A DNA stretch of 14,748 bases from Lachnospiraceae bacterium UBA1721 (GCA_002317155.1 DCIR01000032.1:1-14748), one strand, 5' to 3'; positions 1 through 8,353 are shown, numbered from the stretch's first letter. The notes: generated by a model from the letters alone, not told the origin. Made by a program: numbers and translations.

Positions 1-19
1 ATTTCACAATGAGGCTTTT

Positions 20-1915
20 ATGAAAATAACAGAGACCATTTCGGCTAAATCAATGCAAAAACGATCTCTTGCCGCAATTATTATTGCGGTTTGGACTGTT
101 GTTTGCCTTTTTACCGGATTGGTCTCTTTTTCTATGCTCTTACCTTCACATATTTCTCATGCGGAGGAGGTCTCTTCCACAGAGTCTTCTGAATATAAGA
201 ACGATTTACCTGACGCTGATGATGCCGTTAATTCCTATAATTCATCATATTCTTATGATTACTCTACAGCGGCCGGCTATGCCAACGACATTCTTAACCG
301 AAATATCGCATCAGCCGGTGAAAACGACCTTCAGTCTCTTGCAGATAACTATTTTTGCGAAAATGCCTTGAGCGGAAATGTACAAAGCTATGTTCAGGCT
401 ATCATCAATAATCCCGGACTTTCATGCGATTTTACCCTATACACTCAGGCTCTTTCTCAGGCTCTGGATGATTCTGTCATGTCCGAAAACGGAACCTTTC
501 CTACTTCTTTGCAAAAAGCAGTTATTACCCTAATAATCTGTCGCTCACAGATTAACAACGAGACATTTTCTTTGGATGAGCTGGTAGCCCCTGAAGTCGT
601 TAACGAAGTCTTCTTTAACACAATCGGTACCAAAGGTATCATGACCTATATATATGGTCTTAATCTTCTCGAAACATGTAATGACTACTCTGTCGAATAC
701 AGCTGCGATTTTACCCGAGAGGATATAATCCTGACTCTAATCGATATGCAGTCAGCTGATGGCGGATTTTCTCTTAACGGTGATGCCGGTGACGTCGATG
801 TGACCGCGATGGCATTGCGCGCTCTTTCAGGCATATATAGAGACAGTTCAGATTACGAACTGTCAGACGCAGAAAAATCAGATATTCTTTCATGTATTGA
901 CAACGCTATAGCATTTCTAATTGATGCTCAGCTTGCTACCGGCGACTATTCAAGCTACGGCAACGCTTGTTCCGAGAGTACTGCGCAGGTTATTCTGGCA
1001 GCATCAGATTTATCTCTTGATTACTCTACATTTATTAATAATGACAATTCTCTTCTGGACGGACTTTTAATCTACAGAATGCCCGACGGAAGTTTTTCAC
1101 ATACAGCTTCGCCTCTTGTCACCAACGATATGGCAAGCGCCCAGGCATTTGAGGCACTCTGTGCTATATGCCGCACCTACAACATAACCGCATCATCAAA
1201 TATGACATCTACTGATTCTGAAGCAACCATTAATTCAGAATCGACCACTCAGGGTGCCTCTTCATCAGATGTTTATTCATCGGATATCTCTTCAACCAAT
1301 AGCGCTACTTCTGCTTCATTTAGCACAAAAACAATTCTTTATATCGTTACTGCTTCACTGTTAGTCCTTGCAATTATTATTTTTACAATAGTTTATATTC
1401 GTAAAAAAAATCGTAAGCGCTATCTGATGCAGATTATCTCTTCTGTAATAATAGCAGCCGTTGCATCAATAGCTATTTTTTCTATTAATATCAGTACCAG
1501 AGAAGAATACCTCTCTGCTCCCAGTTCAGTCATCTCTGCCAAACCCGGAGAAGGCATCATCAGTATTACCTATTCAATAAACTGTGGCACAGTAAGGGCA
1601 GGCGACCTGGCAGATATTTATACTGCACAGACCTTATATGTCACTGAAGGCGTCACTGCCTTCGATGTTCTGACTGAGATATGTCGCCTAAATGATATCC
1701 AGCTTGATTATGAAAGCAACTCTGTATACGGCACGGCTTATATTAAAGCCATCGATTCACTATATGAATTTGATCACGGCGATTTGTCAGGATGGATGTA
1801 TCGGGTAAACGGTGAGTTTCCTTCTGTCGGATGCGGATACTATGTACTTAAAGAAGGCGACAGTGTTGAATGGCTATACACTACCAACATAGGGGAGGAT
1901 TTGAAAAATGACTGA
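20..1915 (+). CDS. Secreted membrane-anchored toroid + DUF4430 (transcobalamin-like) protein, putative corrinoid-binding
   Basis: The 631-aa protein begins with a signal peptide (hydrophobic about 17-41, possible cleavage after SHA at 48). Residues about 80-390 form a helical region with three spaced QxxDGGF-like repeats typical of alpha/alpha toroids: QSADGGF at 244-250, QLATGDYSSYG at 304-314 and MPDGSFS at 354-360. A Ser/Thr-rich linker (391-436) follows, then TM1 (437-460), a basic KKNRKR turn, TM2 (468-489), and an outside C-terminal domain (about 515-622) with the DUF4430 signature SGWMYRVNGEFP...GD.VEWLYT. DUF4430 is related to the beta domain of animal transcobalamin, and toroid plus beta domain is the layout of transcobalamin and intrinsic factor. 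The gene overlaps ecfT by 8 nt, so a ligand-capture role for the ECF transporter is inferred, with corrinoid the likely ligand. ATG 20 has TGAGG 5 nt upstream. Ligand binding itself is not shown by sequence. Confidence 0.8.
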   Translation: MKITETISAKSMQKRSLAAIIIAVWTVVCLFTGLVSFSMLLPSHISHAEEVSSTESSEYKNDLPDADDAVNSYNSSYSYDYSTAAGYANDILNRNIASAGENDLQSLADNYFCENALSGNVQSYVQAIINNPGLSCDFTLYTQALSQALDDSVMSENGTFPTSLQKAVITLIICRSQINNETFSLDELVAPEVVNEVFFNTIGTKGIMTYIYGLNLLETCNDYSVEYSCDFTREDIILTLIDMQSADGGFSLNGDAGDVDVTAMALRALSGIYRDSSDYELSDAEKSDILSCIDNAIAFLIDAQLATGDYSSYGNACSESTAQVILAASDLSLDYSTFINNDNSLLDGLLIYRMPDGSFSHTASPLVTNDMASAQAFEALCAICRTYNITASSNMTSTDSEATINSESTTQGASSSDVYSSDISSTNSATSASFSTKTILYIVTASLLVLAIIIFTIVYIRKKNRKRYLMQIISSVIIAAVASIAIFSINISTREEYLSAPSSVISAKPGEGIISITYSINCGTVRAGDLADIYTAQTLYVTEGVTAFDVLTEICRLNDIQLDYESNSVYGTAYIKAIDSLYEFDHGDLSGWMYRVNGEFPSVGCGYYVLKEGDSVEWLYTTNIGEDLKND

Positions 1916-2789
1916 ACGTCTTCATCCTCTCTCAATGCTTATCTTCTTTTTATTTACAATTATTCTTCCGGCTTTTACCGGCAATCCTTATTTTTATATC
2001 CTTTCGATTATAATCGGCTTGATAATGCTGTTTAATACTCTTCCACTTAGTAATGTGTTAAAAAGCATACCAGGATATCTTCTGTTATTTGTGTTAATAT
2101 CCTGCTTCAATCCGCTTTTTTATCATGACGGCGACACAATCCTTTTTTATCTAAACGGTAAACGCGTAACGCTCGAAGCACTTGCCTACGGAATGAATTC
2201 GGCGCTGATGGTTATCGGTGTACTGATTTGGTGTCGCATATTTACTCACTTTTATACCAGCGACAAAATAATGTATCTGTTTGGTACTTTTTCTCCCAAG
2301 ACAGCCATTATTATTTCGATGGTACTGAGACTGGTTCCGCTCTATCGTGAACATATCGGCACTTATCGCAACACCCAAAAGCTTCTGGGGATATTCGGAG
2401 AAGGTACATTTTTTGAAAAAATACAAGCCGAGTTTAAGATATTCGGTGGATTTCTAACATGGCTGCTGGAGCATTCCATGACCACCTCCGATTCAATGAC
2501 CGCCCGCGGATACGGCGTTGCCAAAAGAAAAGCATATAAGCTGTTTACCTTTAAGCTTTCAGACGCCCTCATATGCTGTATAACCGCTGTTGCATCAGGC
2601 TATATCATTTATGCAATCATAACAGGAGCATTCAGCACTGTATTTTACCCCAGCCTGATTCTTCCGACCTTTTCAGTCAAAAGCATCGTAGCATTCTTGC
2701 TGTTTGGAATAGTCTCTGTCACGCCTACTGTCAGAGATATAATATACAGACTGATATGTCGTACAACTACAGCACCCAAAAAGCCCTGA
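1908..2789 (+). CDS. ecfT: ECF transporter transmembrane (T) component, EcfT/CbiQ family
   Basis: This 293-aa integral membrane protein is the energy-coupling scaffold that transmits ATP hydrolysis to the substrate-binding S component. Hydrophobic segments lie at about 10-40, 53-70, 95-115, 130-146, 218-242 and 258-278. Between the fourth and fifth lies a long cytoplasmic coupling region. It carries RLVPLYREH (141-149) and the family-defining Ala-Arg-Gly motif in SMTARGYG (196-203), which docks onto the ATPases. The length is normal for EcfT. ATG 1908 overlaps the previous stop, and AGGGGAGG lies at 1891-1898, so the gene is translationally coupled to the toroid/DUF4430 gene. The family assignment is firm. 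Substrate specificity does not reside in this subunit. Confidence 0.9.
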   Translation: MTERLHPLSMLIFFLFTIILPAFTGNPYFYILSIIIGLIMLFNTLPLSNVLKSIPGYLLLFVLISCFNPLFYHDGDTILFYLNGKRVTLEALAYGMNSALMVIGVLIWCRIFTHFYTSDKIMYLFGTFSPKTAIIISMVLRLVPLYREHIGTYRNTQKLLGIFGEGTFFEKIQAEFKIFGGFLTWLLEHSMTTSDSMTARGYGVAKRKAYKLFTFKLSDALICCITAVASGYIIYAIITGAFSTVFYPSLILPTFSVKSIVAFLLFGIVSVTPTVRDIIYRLICRTTTAPKKP

Positions 2790-2866
2790 AAGATATATAA
2801 TTGCATCAACAAAATATACTTTAACACCAACACATCTGATTACTAATTTGAAAACGTGTGATATTT

Positions 2867-4525
2867 ATGAATAATATTCTGGAAGTCAAAAATCTAAGCT
2901 TTTACTATGACGAATACGACAGCCGTACAGGGCTTTCTTCAAAAGGAAAAAGCGGAATAAACAGTATAAGTTTCTCGATTCCCGAGGGTTCCTTTGTGAC
3001 TCTATGCGGCTCAACAGGCTCAGGCAAGTCTACGCTTCTTAAGCTAATAAAGGGAGACATAATAACTTCCGGCACACTAACCGGTCAGATTGTTTTTGAC
3101 GGTACAGATATAAATGAAATAGATTCTGCCGTTCGTGCTTCTTCCATAGGACTTCTTTTTCAAAATCCGGAAGATCAGATAGTCACAGATAAGGTCTGGC
3201 ATGAGATTGCTTTTGGTCTGGAAAATCTTGGCATGGCTCAAAGCGAAATGGAAACGCGACTCGCAGAAGCCCTGGCTTTCTTCAGATTGGAGAACATCAG
3301 TCGTCACGATACAGCCACCCTTTCAGGCGGACAAAAACAGCTCCTCAGCCTCGCCGGTGTTCTAGCGATGTATCCCAGACTTTTACTGCTTGATGAACCC
3401 ACATCACAGCTGGATCCCGAGTCAGCCGAGCATTATATCTCTACTATTAAAAAACTCCAGACTGCTCTCGGACTTACCGTAATCATTGCCGAGCACAATC
3501 TGGACGGAATACTCCCTGTATCCGACATGTTAATGGTTATGGATAATGGCGCGCTAGTCTGCTGCGATACCGTGGAAAATGCATTGAATACCATTGCTTC
3601 AAATAAAATATCAGATGGTATATCAAATAAACAGTCAGATAGCTTGACAGATGCCTCATCATGCAGCTCATCAAAAATATGTGCGGATTTACCGCTTGCT
3701 ACCCGTTACGGAATATCAATCGGTGCCAAGAATCTTCCGCTTGATATTAACAGCGGACGCCGACTCATAAAAGATAATATTATATCCGCATACGATACCG
3801 CTTCAAAACCAGCTCCCGGCAATGAACCGCTCGTCAAGCTAAAGAATATATCCTTTAGGTATACCTCATCCGGCAGTGATATTTTAAGTGACTTAAGCGC
3901 CACGTTTGACAAAGGATGCTCGTACGCGATATTAGGCTGTAATGCTTCGGGAAAATCAACCCTGCTAAAGCTTCTTACTGGCAACATCAAAGCACAGCTC
4001 GGACAAATCAATCCCAGGATTAGCCACATAAAAACAGCTTATATGCCGCAGGATACAGACAATATGTTTATCGCCGACACTGTCGAAAAAGAACTTTTAC
4101 TTGTCGGCCTTAGTCCCGAAAATTATCCGGAGTATATCAAACACATAGATTATGCCAAGAGTCCCTTTGATTTAAGTGGCGGAGAAAAACAGCTCGTAGG
4201 TCTGGCCAAGGTAACTGCACTCTCGCCGCAGCTCCTTCTCTTAGATGAACCCACCAAGGGTACCGACAATATCAGTCGAAGAAAAATGACCGTAGCAATC
4301 AACACTCTTAAAGAATCCGGCACCACAATCATCATGGCCTGCCATGATATGGATTTTGCCGCGGAATGCGCTGACAAATGCGCGATTCTTTCCATGGGCC
4401 GTCTCACAGGATTTAAGAGCTGTGAAGAATTTTTCACAGATAACAAGCTCTACACCACTTCAGCCCGTGCTATGACCGTAGGCATCACAGAAGGTATATA
4501 CCTCGAATCGCAGCTGCTTAAATAA
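2867..4525 (+). CDS. Fused double-ATPase ECF energizing component (EcfA-EcfA')
   Basis: A 552-aa cytoplasmic ABC protein holds both ECF ATPases in one chain. NBD1 (about 4-235) has Walker A GSTGSGKST (48-56), Q-loop FQNPEDQ (Q99), signature LSGGQ (152-156), Walker B LLLLDEP and switch His in AEHN (H210). NBD2 (about 322-520) has GCNASGKST (357-365), Q-loop MPQDT (Q395), LSGGE (436-440), LLLLDEP and H493. All catalytic motifs look intact in both halves. The linker of about 90 residues (about 235-325) is Ser/Asp-rich with no recognised motif. A GTG at 2858 would add three residues, and neither start has a clear Shine-Dalgarno sequence; ATG 2867 was chosen as the simpler start. The gene lies 77 nt after ecfT. 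Fused EcfA proteins are common in this group of Firmicutes. Confidence 0.9.
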   Translation: MNNILEVKNLSFYYDEYDSRTGLSSKGKSGINSISFSIPEGSFVTLCGSTGSGKSTLLKLIKGDIITSGTLTGQIVFDGTDINEIDSAVRASSIGLLFQNPEDQIVTDKVWHEIAFGLENLGMAQSEMETRLAEALAFFRLENISRHDTATLSGGQKQLLSLAGVLAMYPRLLLLDEPTSQLDPESAEHYISTIKKLQTALGLTVIIAEHNLDGILPVSDMLMVMDNGALVCCDTVENALNTIASNKISDGISNKQSDSLTDASSCSSSKICADLPLATRYGISIGAKNLPLDINSGRRLIKDNIISAYDTASKPAPGNEPLVKLKNISFRYTSSGSDILSDLSATFDKGCSYAILGCNASGKSTLLKLLTGNIKAQLGQINPRISHIKTAYMPQDTDNMFIADTVEKELLLVGLSPENYPEYIKHIDYAKSPFDLSGGEKQLVGLAKVTALSPQLLLLDEPTKGTDNISRRKMTVAINTLKESGTTIIMACHDMDFAAECADKCAILSMGRLTGFKSCEEFFTDNKLYTTSARAMTVGITEGIYLESQLLK

Positions 4526-4587
4526 CATTAGCGACATTGCTACTAATTATATTTTATACTGTTCAAATATTATTCAAAGGACCAAAA

Positions 4588-5184
4588 ATGAGGCTATATT
4601 ACGCAATCTCAATATTAATAGCCCTCGGTGCACTGATACTCGTTCTTGCTCGTCTGGACAAACGCAAGACCAATGTAAGACGAATTGTACTCATCGCCGT
4701 AATGACCGCGCTCTCTATCGTGAGCAGGTTCATTTTTGCTGCCGTTCCCGCATTCAAGCCGATGGCTGCAATTATTGTTTTGACCGGTATGTATCTCGGT
4801 TTCGAAGCCGGATTTATGTGCGGAGCACTCACTGCCTTTCTGTCCAATTTCTACTTTGGCCAGGGCCCCTGGACCCCTTTTCAGATGGTTGCATTCGGAG
4901 CGATTGGCGCGACTGCCGCAATACTGGCCACACAGCTTAAGAAAAGGCGCTTCCTACTTATCATATATGCAATTATTGCAGGAATTTTCTATTCATTTTT
5001 CATGGATATCTGGACAATGCTTTGGGCCAACAATGGTCTAAGCGGCGAAGGTTATATCGCCGCAATCATCAGTGCCGTTCCCTACACCATTCTCTACGCA
5101 GCATCCAATGTAGTCTTCCTTCTTCTATTAGAAAAACCTTTTGGCAAGAGACTCGGAAGAATCATTCACAAATACCGCATATAA
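4588..5184 (+). CDS. ECF transporter S component, CbrT-like, probable cobalamin/corrinoid specificity
   Basis: A 198-aa membrane protein of about six helices is the substrate-binding subunit of the ECF transporter. Helix 1 carries the AxxxA motif (A37-A41, AVMTA) by which S components pack against EcfT. Other landmarks are a Gly-rich stretch (TGMYLGFEAGFMCGALTAF, 66-84) and GQGPWTPFQM (91-100), a sequence I associate with the CbrT-type S components linked to cobalamin. A TTG-initiated reading from 4537 is possible, but ATG 4588 has AAAGGA just upstream and gives the natural N-terminus. It is the last ECF gene, 62 nt after the ATPase gene. S-component role: high confidence. Corrinoid specificity: inferred from this motif and the DUF4430 partner. 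Another vitamin is possible. Confidence 0.82.
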   Translation: MRLYYAISILIALGALILVLARLDKRKTNVRRIVLIAVMTALSIVSRFIFAAVPAFKPMAAIIVLTGMYLGFEAGFMCGALTAFLSNFYFGQGPWTPFQMVAFGAIGATAAILATQLKKRRFLLIIYAIIAGIFYSFFMDIWTMLWANNGLSGEGYIAAIISAVPYTILYAASNVVFLLLLEKPFGKRLGRIIHKYRI

Positions 5185-5188
5185 TTGT

Positions 5189-5219
5189 CATAAACTGTTA
5201 ATTTTTTTATCAGTTTATG
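5189..5219. repeat. Perfect 9-bp inverted repeat upstream of trkA promoter (candidate operator)
   Basis: CATAAACTG at 5189-5197 and CAGTTTATG at 5211-5219 are exact reverse complements separated by 13 nt that include a T7 run. The right arm ends 5 nt before the -10 hexamer, so the repeat covers the -35 zone. No T-run follows the right arm, which argues against an ordinary terminator for the ECF operon. A binding site for a dimeric regulator of trkAH is the preferred reading. Confidence 0.45.
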
Positions 5220-5221
5220 TG

Positions 5222-5230
5222 TGTTATAAT
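5222..5230 (+). promoter_or_regulatory. Extended -10 promoter of trkA-trkH
   Basis: TGTTATAAT at 5222-5230 is a perfect TGn-TATAAT extended -10 element. The position 17 bp upstream is only T-rich with no TTGACA-like hexamer, as expected for an extended -10 promoter. The predicted transcript starts near 5237, giving a leader of about 64 nt before ATG 5301. Confidence 0.6.
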
Positions 5231-5300
5231 AGTAGCGCGCCTGAGAAGGTGTTATTCGTTTTGTCCAAAATTGGATTTTTTATATTATTGAGGATTAGTC

Positions 5301-6659
5301 ATGAACATAATCATTGTCGGTTGCGGTAAGGTCGGCTATTCATTGGTTGAACAGCTCGGCGGAAAAGACCACAACATCAGTGTAATAGACTTAAATGCAG
5401 AAAAGGTACGTACCTTCGTTGACGAGTTCGATGCTCAGGGCTTTGTGGGTAACGGCATCAGTCACGATACCCTCAAGGAGGCCGGAATCAAAAACACCGA
5501 CCTTATGATTGCGGTAACCGGTTCAGATGAGCAGAATCTCCTCTGCTGCTGTATCGCAAAGCAGGCAGGTAACTGCAAGACTATCGCCAGAGTACGTAAC
5601 CCTATATTCAATTCGGAGATCGCATTCCTTCGCGATAAGCTTGGTATTGATCTGATCATTAACCCCGAGCTTATCTGCGCTGACGAGATTTCACGTATAT
5701 TCGAGTTCCCTCAGGCAGTTAAAATCGATACCTTCTCTAAGGGTAAGCTGGAGTTCATTCACTTTAGAGTTACAGCTGATTGTCGCCTTAACGGACTCGA
5801 GCTTATGAAGCTTAAATCTGTCATCGGTTTCCCTGTCCTGATTCCGCTTGTTACCAGAGGTGAAGAGGTAATCATTCCCCGTGGTAACTTTGTATTCCAG
5901 GAAGGTGACATTGCCACAGTTGCATCCAAGCATTCAATGGCTTCTTATTTCTTTAAGAAGGCCAATCTGTCTATGGGTAAGACGAAGAATGTCATGATTG
6001 TCGGCGGCGGAACAGTAAGCTATTACCTTGCCAAGAGACTCATCGATTCGAAAATCAATACCAAGATTATAGAGATCGATGAAGAAGTATGTGTAGACCT
6101 TGCAGAGAAATATCCTGAGGCCACTATCATTCACGGCGACGGCACAGATGAAAAACTGCTTCTCCAGGAAGGACTCGACAATGCTGACGGTTTTGCAGCA
6201 CTTACCGGTCTTGACGAGGAAAATATTCTGCTCGCTCTTTTGGCAAAACGCCTAAGCCATGCAAAAGCAGTAAGTAAGATTAACAGAATTAATTTTAATT
6301 CGGTGCTCGGAGACTTAAAAGTGGATACAACCACTTTCCCTCGTCTCCTCTCTGCCGACGTTATTCTCAAATACGTAAGATCAATGAACGACGCTTCTAT
6401 CGGAAGCAACGTTGAAAACCTCTACAGACTTGAGGACGGAAAAGCTGAAGCTCTTGAGTTCTACATCAAGAACAATTCAGCGGTAACCGACACACCTATT
6501 TTAGAGATGAACCTTAAGCCTGACATCAACATCTGTTCAATCCTCCGCGGGGATCAGCTTATTTTCCCTACAGGTCAGGATGTCATCAAGACAGGTGATT
6601 ACGTCGTAGTAGTTATGAAACATCAGGGTATGAGTGATATCACAGATATACTCGCTTAA
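5301..6659 (+). CDS. trkA: Trk potassium transporter regulatory subunit TrkA
   Basis: This 452-aa peripheral cytoplasmic protein gates the TrkH potassium channel in response to bound nucleotides. It has the usual tandem layout: RCK-N1 (1-120) with dinucleotide-binding GCGKVG (7-12) and acidic residue D30 ending strand 2, RCK-C1 (about 140-220), RCK-N2 (about 229-345) with VGGGTVS (234-240), and RCK-C2 (about 370-452). The second Rossmann motif ends in Ser rather than Gly, a tolerated variation. Length is normal for a double-RCK TrkA. AGGA at 5291-5294 precedes ATG 5301. trkH follows after 50 nt, forming a standard two-gene operon. Identification is firm. Confidence 0.93.
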   Translation: MNIIIVGCGKVGYSLVEQLGGKDHNISVIDLNAEKVRTFVDEFDAQGFVGNGISHDTLKEAGIKNTDLMIAVTGSDEQNLLCCCIAKQAGNCKTIARVRNPIFNSEIAFLRDKLGIDLIINPELICADEISRIFEFPQAVKIDTFSKGKLEFIHFRVTADCRLNGLELMKLKSVIGFPVLIPLVTRGEEVIIPRGNFVFQEGDIATVASKHSMASYFFKKANLSMGKTKNVMIVGGGTVSYYLAKRLIDSKINTKIIEIDEEVCVDLAEKYPEATIIHGDGTDEKLLLQEGLDNADGFAALTGLDEENILLALLAKRLSHAKAVSKINRINFNSVLGDLKVDTTTFPRLLSADVILKYVRSMNDASIGSNVENLYRLEDGKAEALEFYIKNNSAVTDTPILEMNLKPDINICSILRGDQLIFPTGQDVIKTGDYVVVVMKHQGMSDITDILA

Positions 6660-6709
6660 TTCAACTGCTCAATTGTTTTAACCGTTACGCGTATTAGGAG
6701 CTCATAAGC

Positions 6710-8173
6710 ATGAACTTTTACATAGTACTGATAGTAATCAGCTGGCTGGCATGGCTGGAATCGGCTTTTATGCTGATACCGGCAATCGTCGGACTCTTTT
6801 ACAAGGAATGGTCCGCAGTCGGAGCCTTCGCCATCGTCGCTGTAGGCAGTTTTATATTTGGTTCTATACTCAGGCTGATTACAAAAATAATTGCAAAAAA
6901 ACGAACCGTCAAACGAGAGCTTTATTCCCGTGAAGGTGCTGCATCCGTGGCAATCGGCTGGATTGTCTTAAGTCTCATCGGTGCTGTTCCATTTACCTTA
7001 AGCGGAGAGATTCCTCACTATATTGACGCACTGTTTGAAACCATATCCGGCTTTACCACAACCGGAGGCAGTATTCTCAATGATGTAGAGGCGTTAAGCC
7101 ACACCTGTCTGTTTTGGCGTAGCTTCACTCACTGGATCGGCGGTATGGGTGTATTCGTCTTCATCATGGCGATTTTCCCTCTATTAGGCGGCTACTCCAT
7201 GAATCTGATGAGAGCGGAAAGCACCGGTCCTTCTGTTAATAAGCTGGTTCCCAAAGCACAGAACACTGCAAAATATCTCTACGGAATATACATTGCTCTA
7301 ACCGTCATCGGATTTATTGTGTATAAAATACTCGGAATGAGTGCCTTCGATGCGGCTACCACCATATTCGGTACAGTCGGCACCGGTGGTTTCGGAATAC
7401 TCAATACAAGCATTACCAGTTACTCTCCCGCTCTTCAGTGGGCCATAACGATATTTATGATACTAAGCGGTATCAACTACACGCTTTACTTCTGCCTGAT
7501 TCGCAGACAGTTCCGCGATGCATTTTCAATCGAGGAAGTTAAATGCTATCTCGCCATCATACTTATAAGTACCGCTGTTATCGCGTTAAACATCAGAAGC
7601 ATGTATGCTACCACAGGTGATTCCATCCGCCACGCAGCATTCCAGGTTGGCTCGATTATCACCACCACCGGTTTTTCTACCACAGATTTTGATTTGTGGC
7701 CGTCACTTTCCAAGACAATACTGGTACTGCTTATGTTCTGCGGTGCCTGCTCAGGAAGTACCGGCGGAGGTATGAAAATCTCCCGCCTTCTGATAATGTT
7801 TAAGACCATCCGCAAAGAGCTTTCTTCAATGATTCATCCCAATGAAATCAAGAAGATTCAGCTGGATGGCAAATCAGTTACACACGAAACTGTAAGAGCC
7901 ACTAATGTATATCTTGCTTCTTACTTTTTCATTATGCTGTTCTCGACACTGCTGGTATCAATCGATAACTTCGATTTCACCACCAACTTTACCGGAGTCG
8001 TGGCAATGCTCAATAATATCGGTCCCGGTCTTGGCGGTGTAGGTCCTACCTGTAACTTTGCCGATTTCAGTATCTTTTCTAAAATAGTATTTATGTTTGA
8101 TATGCTTGCCGGACGCCTTGAGCTGTTCCCTATGCTGATTATATTTAAGCTCGGTTGCTGGAAGAAGTATTAA
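6710..8173 (+). CDS. trkH: Trk potassium uptake channel TrkH
   Basis: The 487-aa polytopic membrane protein forms the potassium-conducting pore of the Trk system. The four pore-loop/selectivity-filter repeats are visible in order: FTTTGGS (115-121), TVGTGGFG (222-229), ITTTGFS (317-323) and NIGPGLGGVG (436-445). Other family landmarks are HWIGGMGV (141-148) and the segment CSGSTGGGMKISR (347-359). AGGAG at 6696-6700 lies 9 nt before ATG 6710. It is co-transcribed with trkA. After the stop comes a 209-nt convergent intergenic region with a long hairpin. Full length, no lesions seen. Confidence 0.94.
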   Translation: MNFYIVLIVISWLAWLESAFMLIPAIVGLFYKEWSAVGAFAIVAVGSFIFGSILRLITKIIAKKRTVKRELYSREGAASVAIGWIVLSLIGAVPFTLSGEIPHYIDALFETISGFTTTGGSILNDVEALSHTCLFWRSFTHWIGGMGVFVFIMAIFPLLGGYSMNLMRAESTGPSVNKLVPKAQNTAKYLYGIYIALTVIGFIVYKILGMSAFDAATTIFGTVGTGGFGILNTSITSYSPALQWAITIFMILSGINYTLYFCLIRRQFRDAFSIEEVKCYLAIILISTAVIALNIRSMYATTGDSIRHAAFQVGSIITTTGFSTTDFDLWPSLSKTILVLLMFCGACSGSTGGGMKISRLLIMFKTIRKELSSMIHPNEIKKIQLDGKSVTHETVRATNVYLASYFFIMLFSTLLVSIDNFDFTTNFTGVVAMLNNIGPGLGGVGPTCNFADFSIFSKIVFMFDMLAGRLELFPMLIIFKLGCWKKY

Positions 8174-8255
8174 AATATTATAGGTATCAAAAATATAAAG
8201 TATAAGCAACAAAAGCACCAGCAACACATTTTATCCTATAACACTAAATAAAAAG

Positions 8256-8320
8256 CCCTTCGACTGCGGTCTGATATAATCCATATATTTTGGACACACA
8301 TATCTCCGCCAATCGAAGGG
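8256..8320. terminator. Long bidirectional terminator hairpin between trkH and the transglutaminase gene
   Basis: The outer arms CCCTTCGA (8256-8263) and TCGAAGGG (8313-8320) are perfect complements. Inside, GCGG (8266-8269) pairs with CCGC (8306-8309), GATAT (8273-8277) with ATATC (8300-8304) and TCCA (8280-8283) with TGGA (8291-8294), making an interrupted 65-nt stem. On the minus strand it is followed by CTTTTTATTTA, a good U-tract. On the plus strand it is followed by TTTATTATTT. It therefore probably ends both trkAH and the converging gene. Confidence 0.7.
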
Positions 8321-8332
8321 TTTATTATTTAT

Positions 8333-8353
8333 ATTTAATATTTAATATTTATT
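8333..8353. repeat. Three-copy AT-rich 7-bp tandem repeat
   Basis: ATTTAAT, ATTTAAT and ATTTATT run head to tail in the convergent intergenic region between the long hairpin and the transglutaminase stop codon. No function is evident. Slipped-strand growth of AT-rich spacer DNA is the simplest explanation. Confidence 0.5.

Noticed and set aside
1..19. Possible cobalamin riboswitch before the first gene
   Set aside because: Only 19 nt precede the start codon in the window, so no riboswitch can be seen or excluded.
4537..4587. TTG-initiated N-terminal extension of the S component
   Set aside because: It has no Shine-Dalgarno sequence, while ATG 4588 has AAAGGA and gives a standard S-component N-terminus.
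5198..5210. T7 run as the U-tract of an ECF operon terminator
   Set aside because: The T-run lies in the loop of the inverted repeat, not after a stem, so it does not form an intrinsic terminator.
5264..5281. TCCA/TGGA hairpin with T6 in the trkA leader as attenuator
   Set aside because: The stem is only about 4 bp and AT-rich, too weak to claim termination.
5185..5300. c-di-AMP (ydaO-type) riboswitch before trkA
   Set aside because: The predicted leader of about 64 nt is much too short for that riboswitch, and none of its conserved stems are visible.
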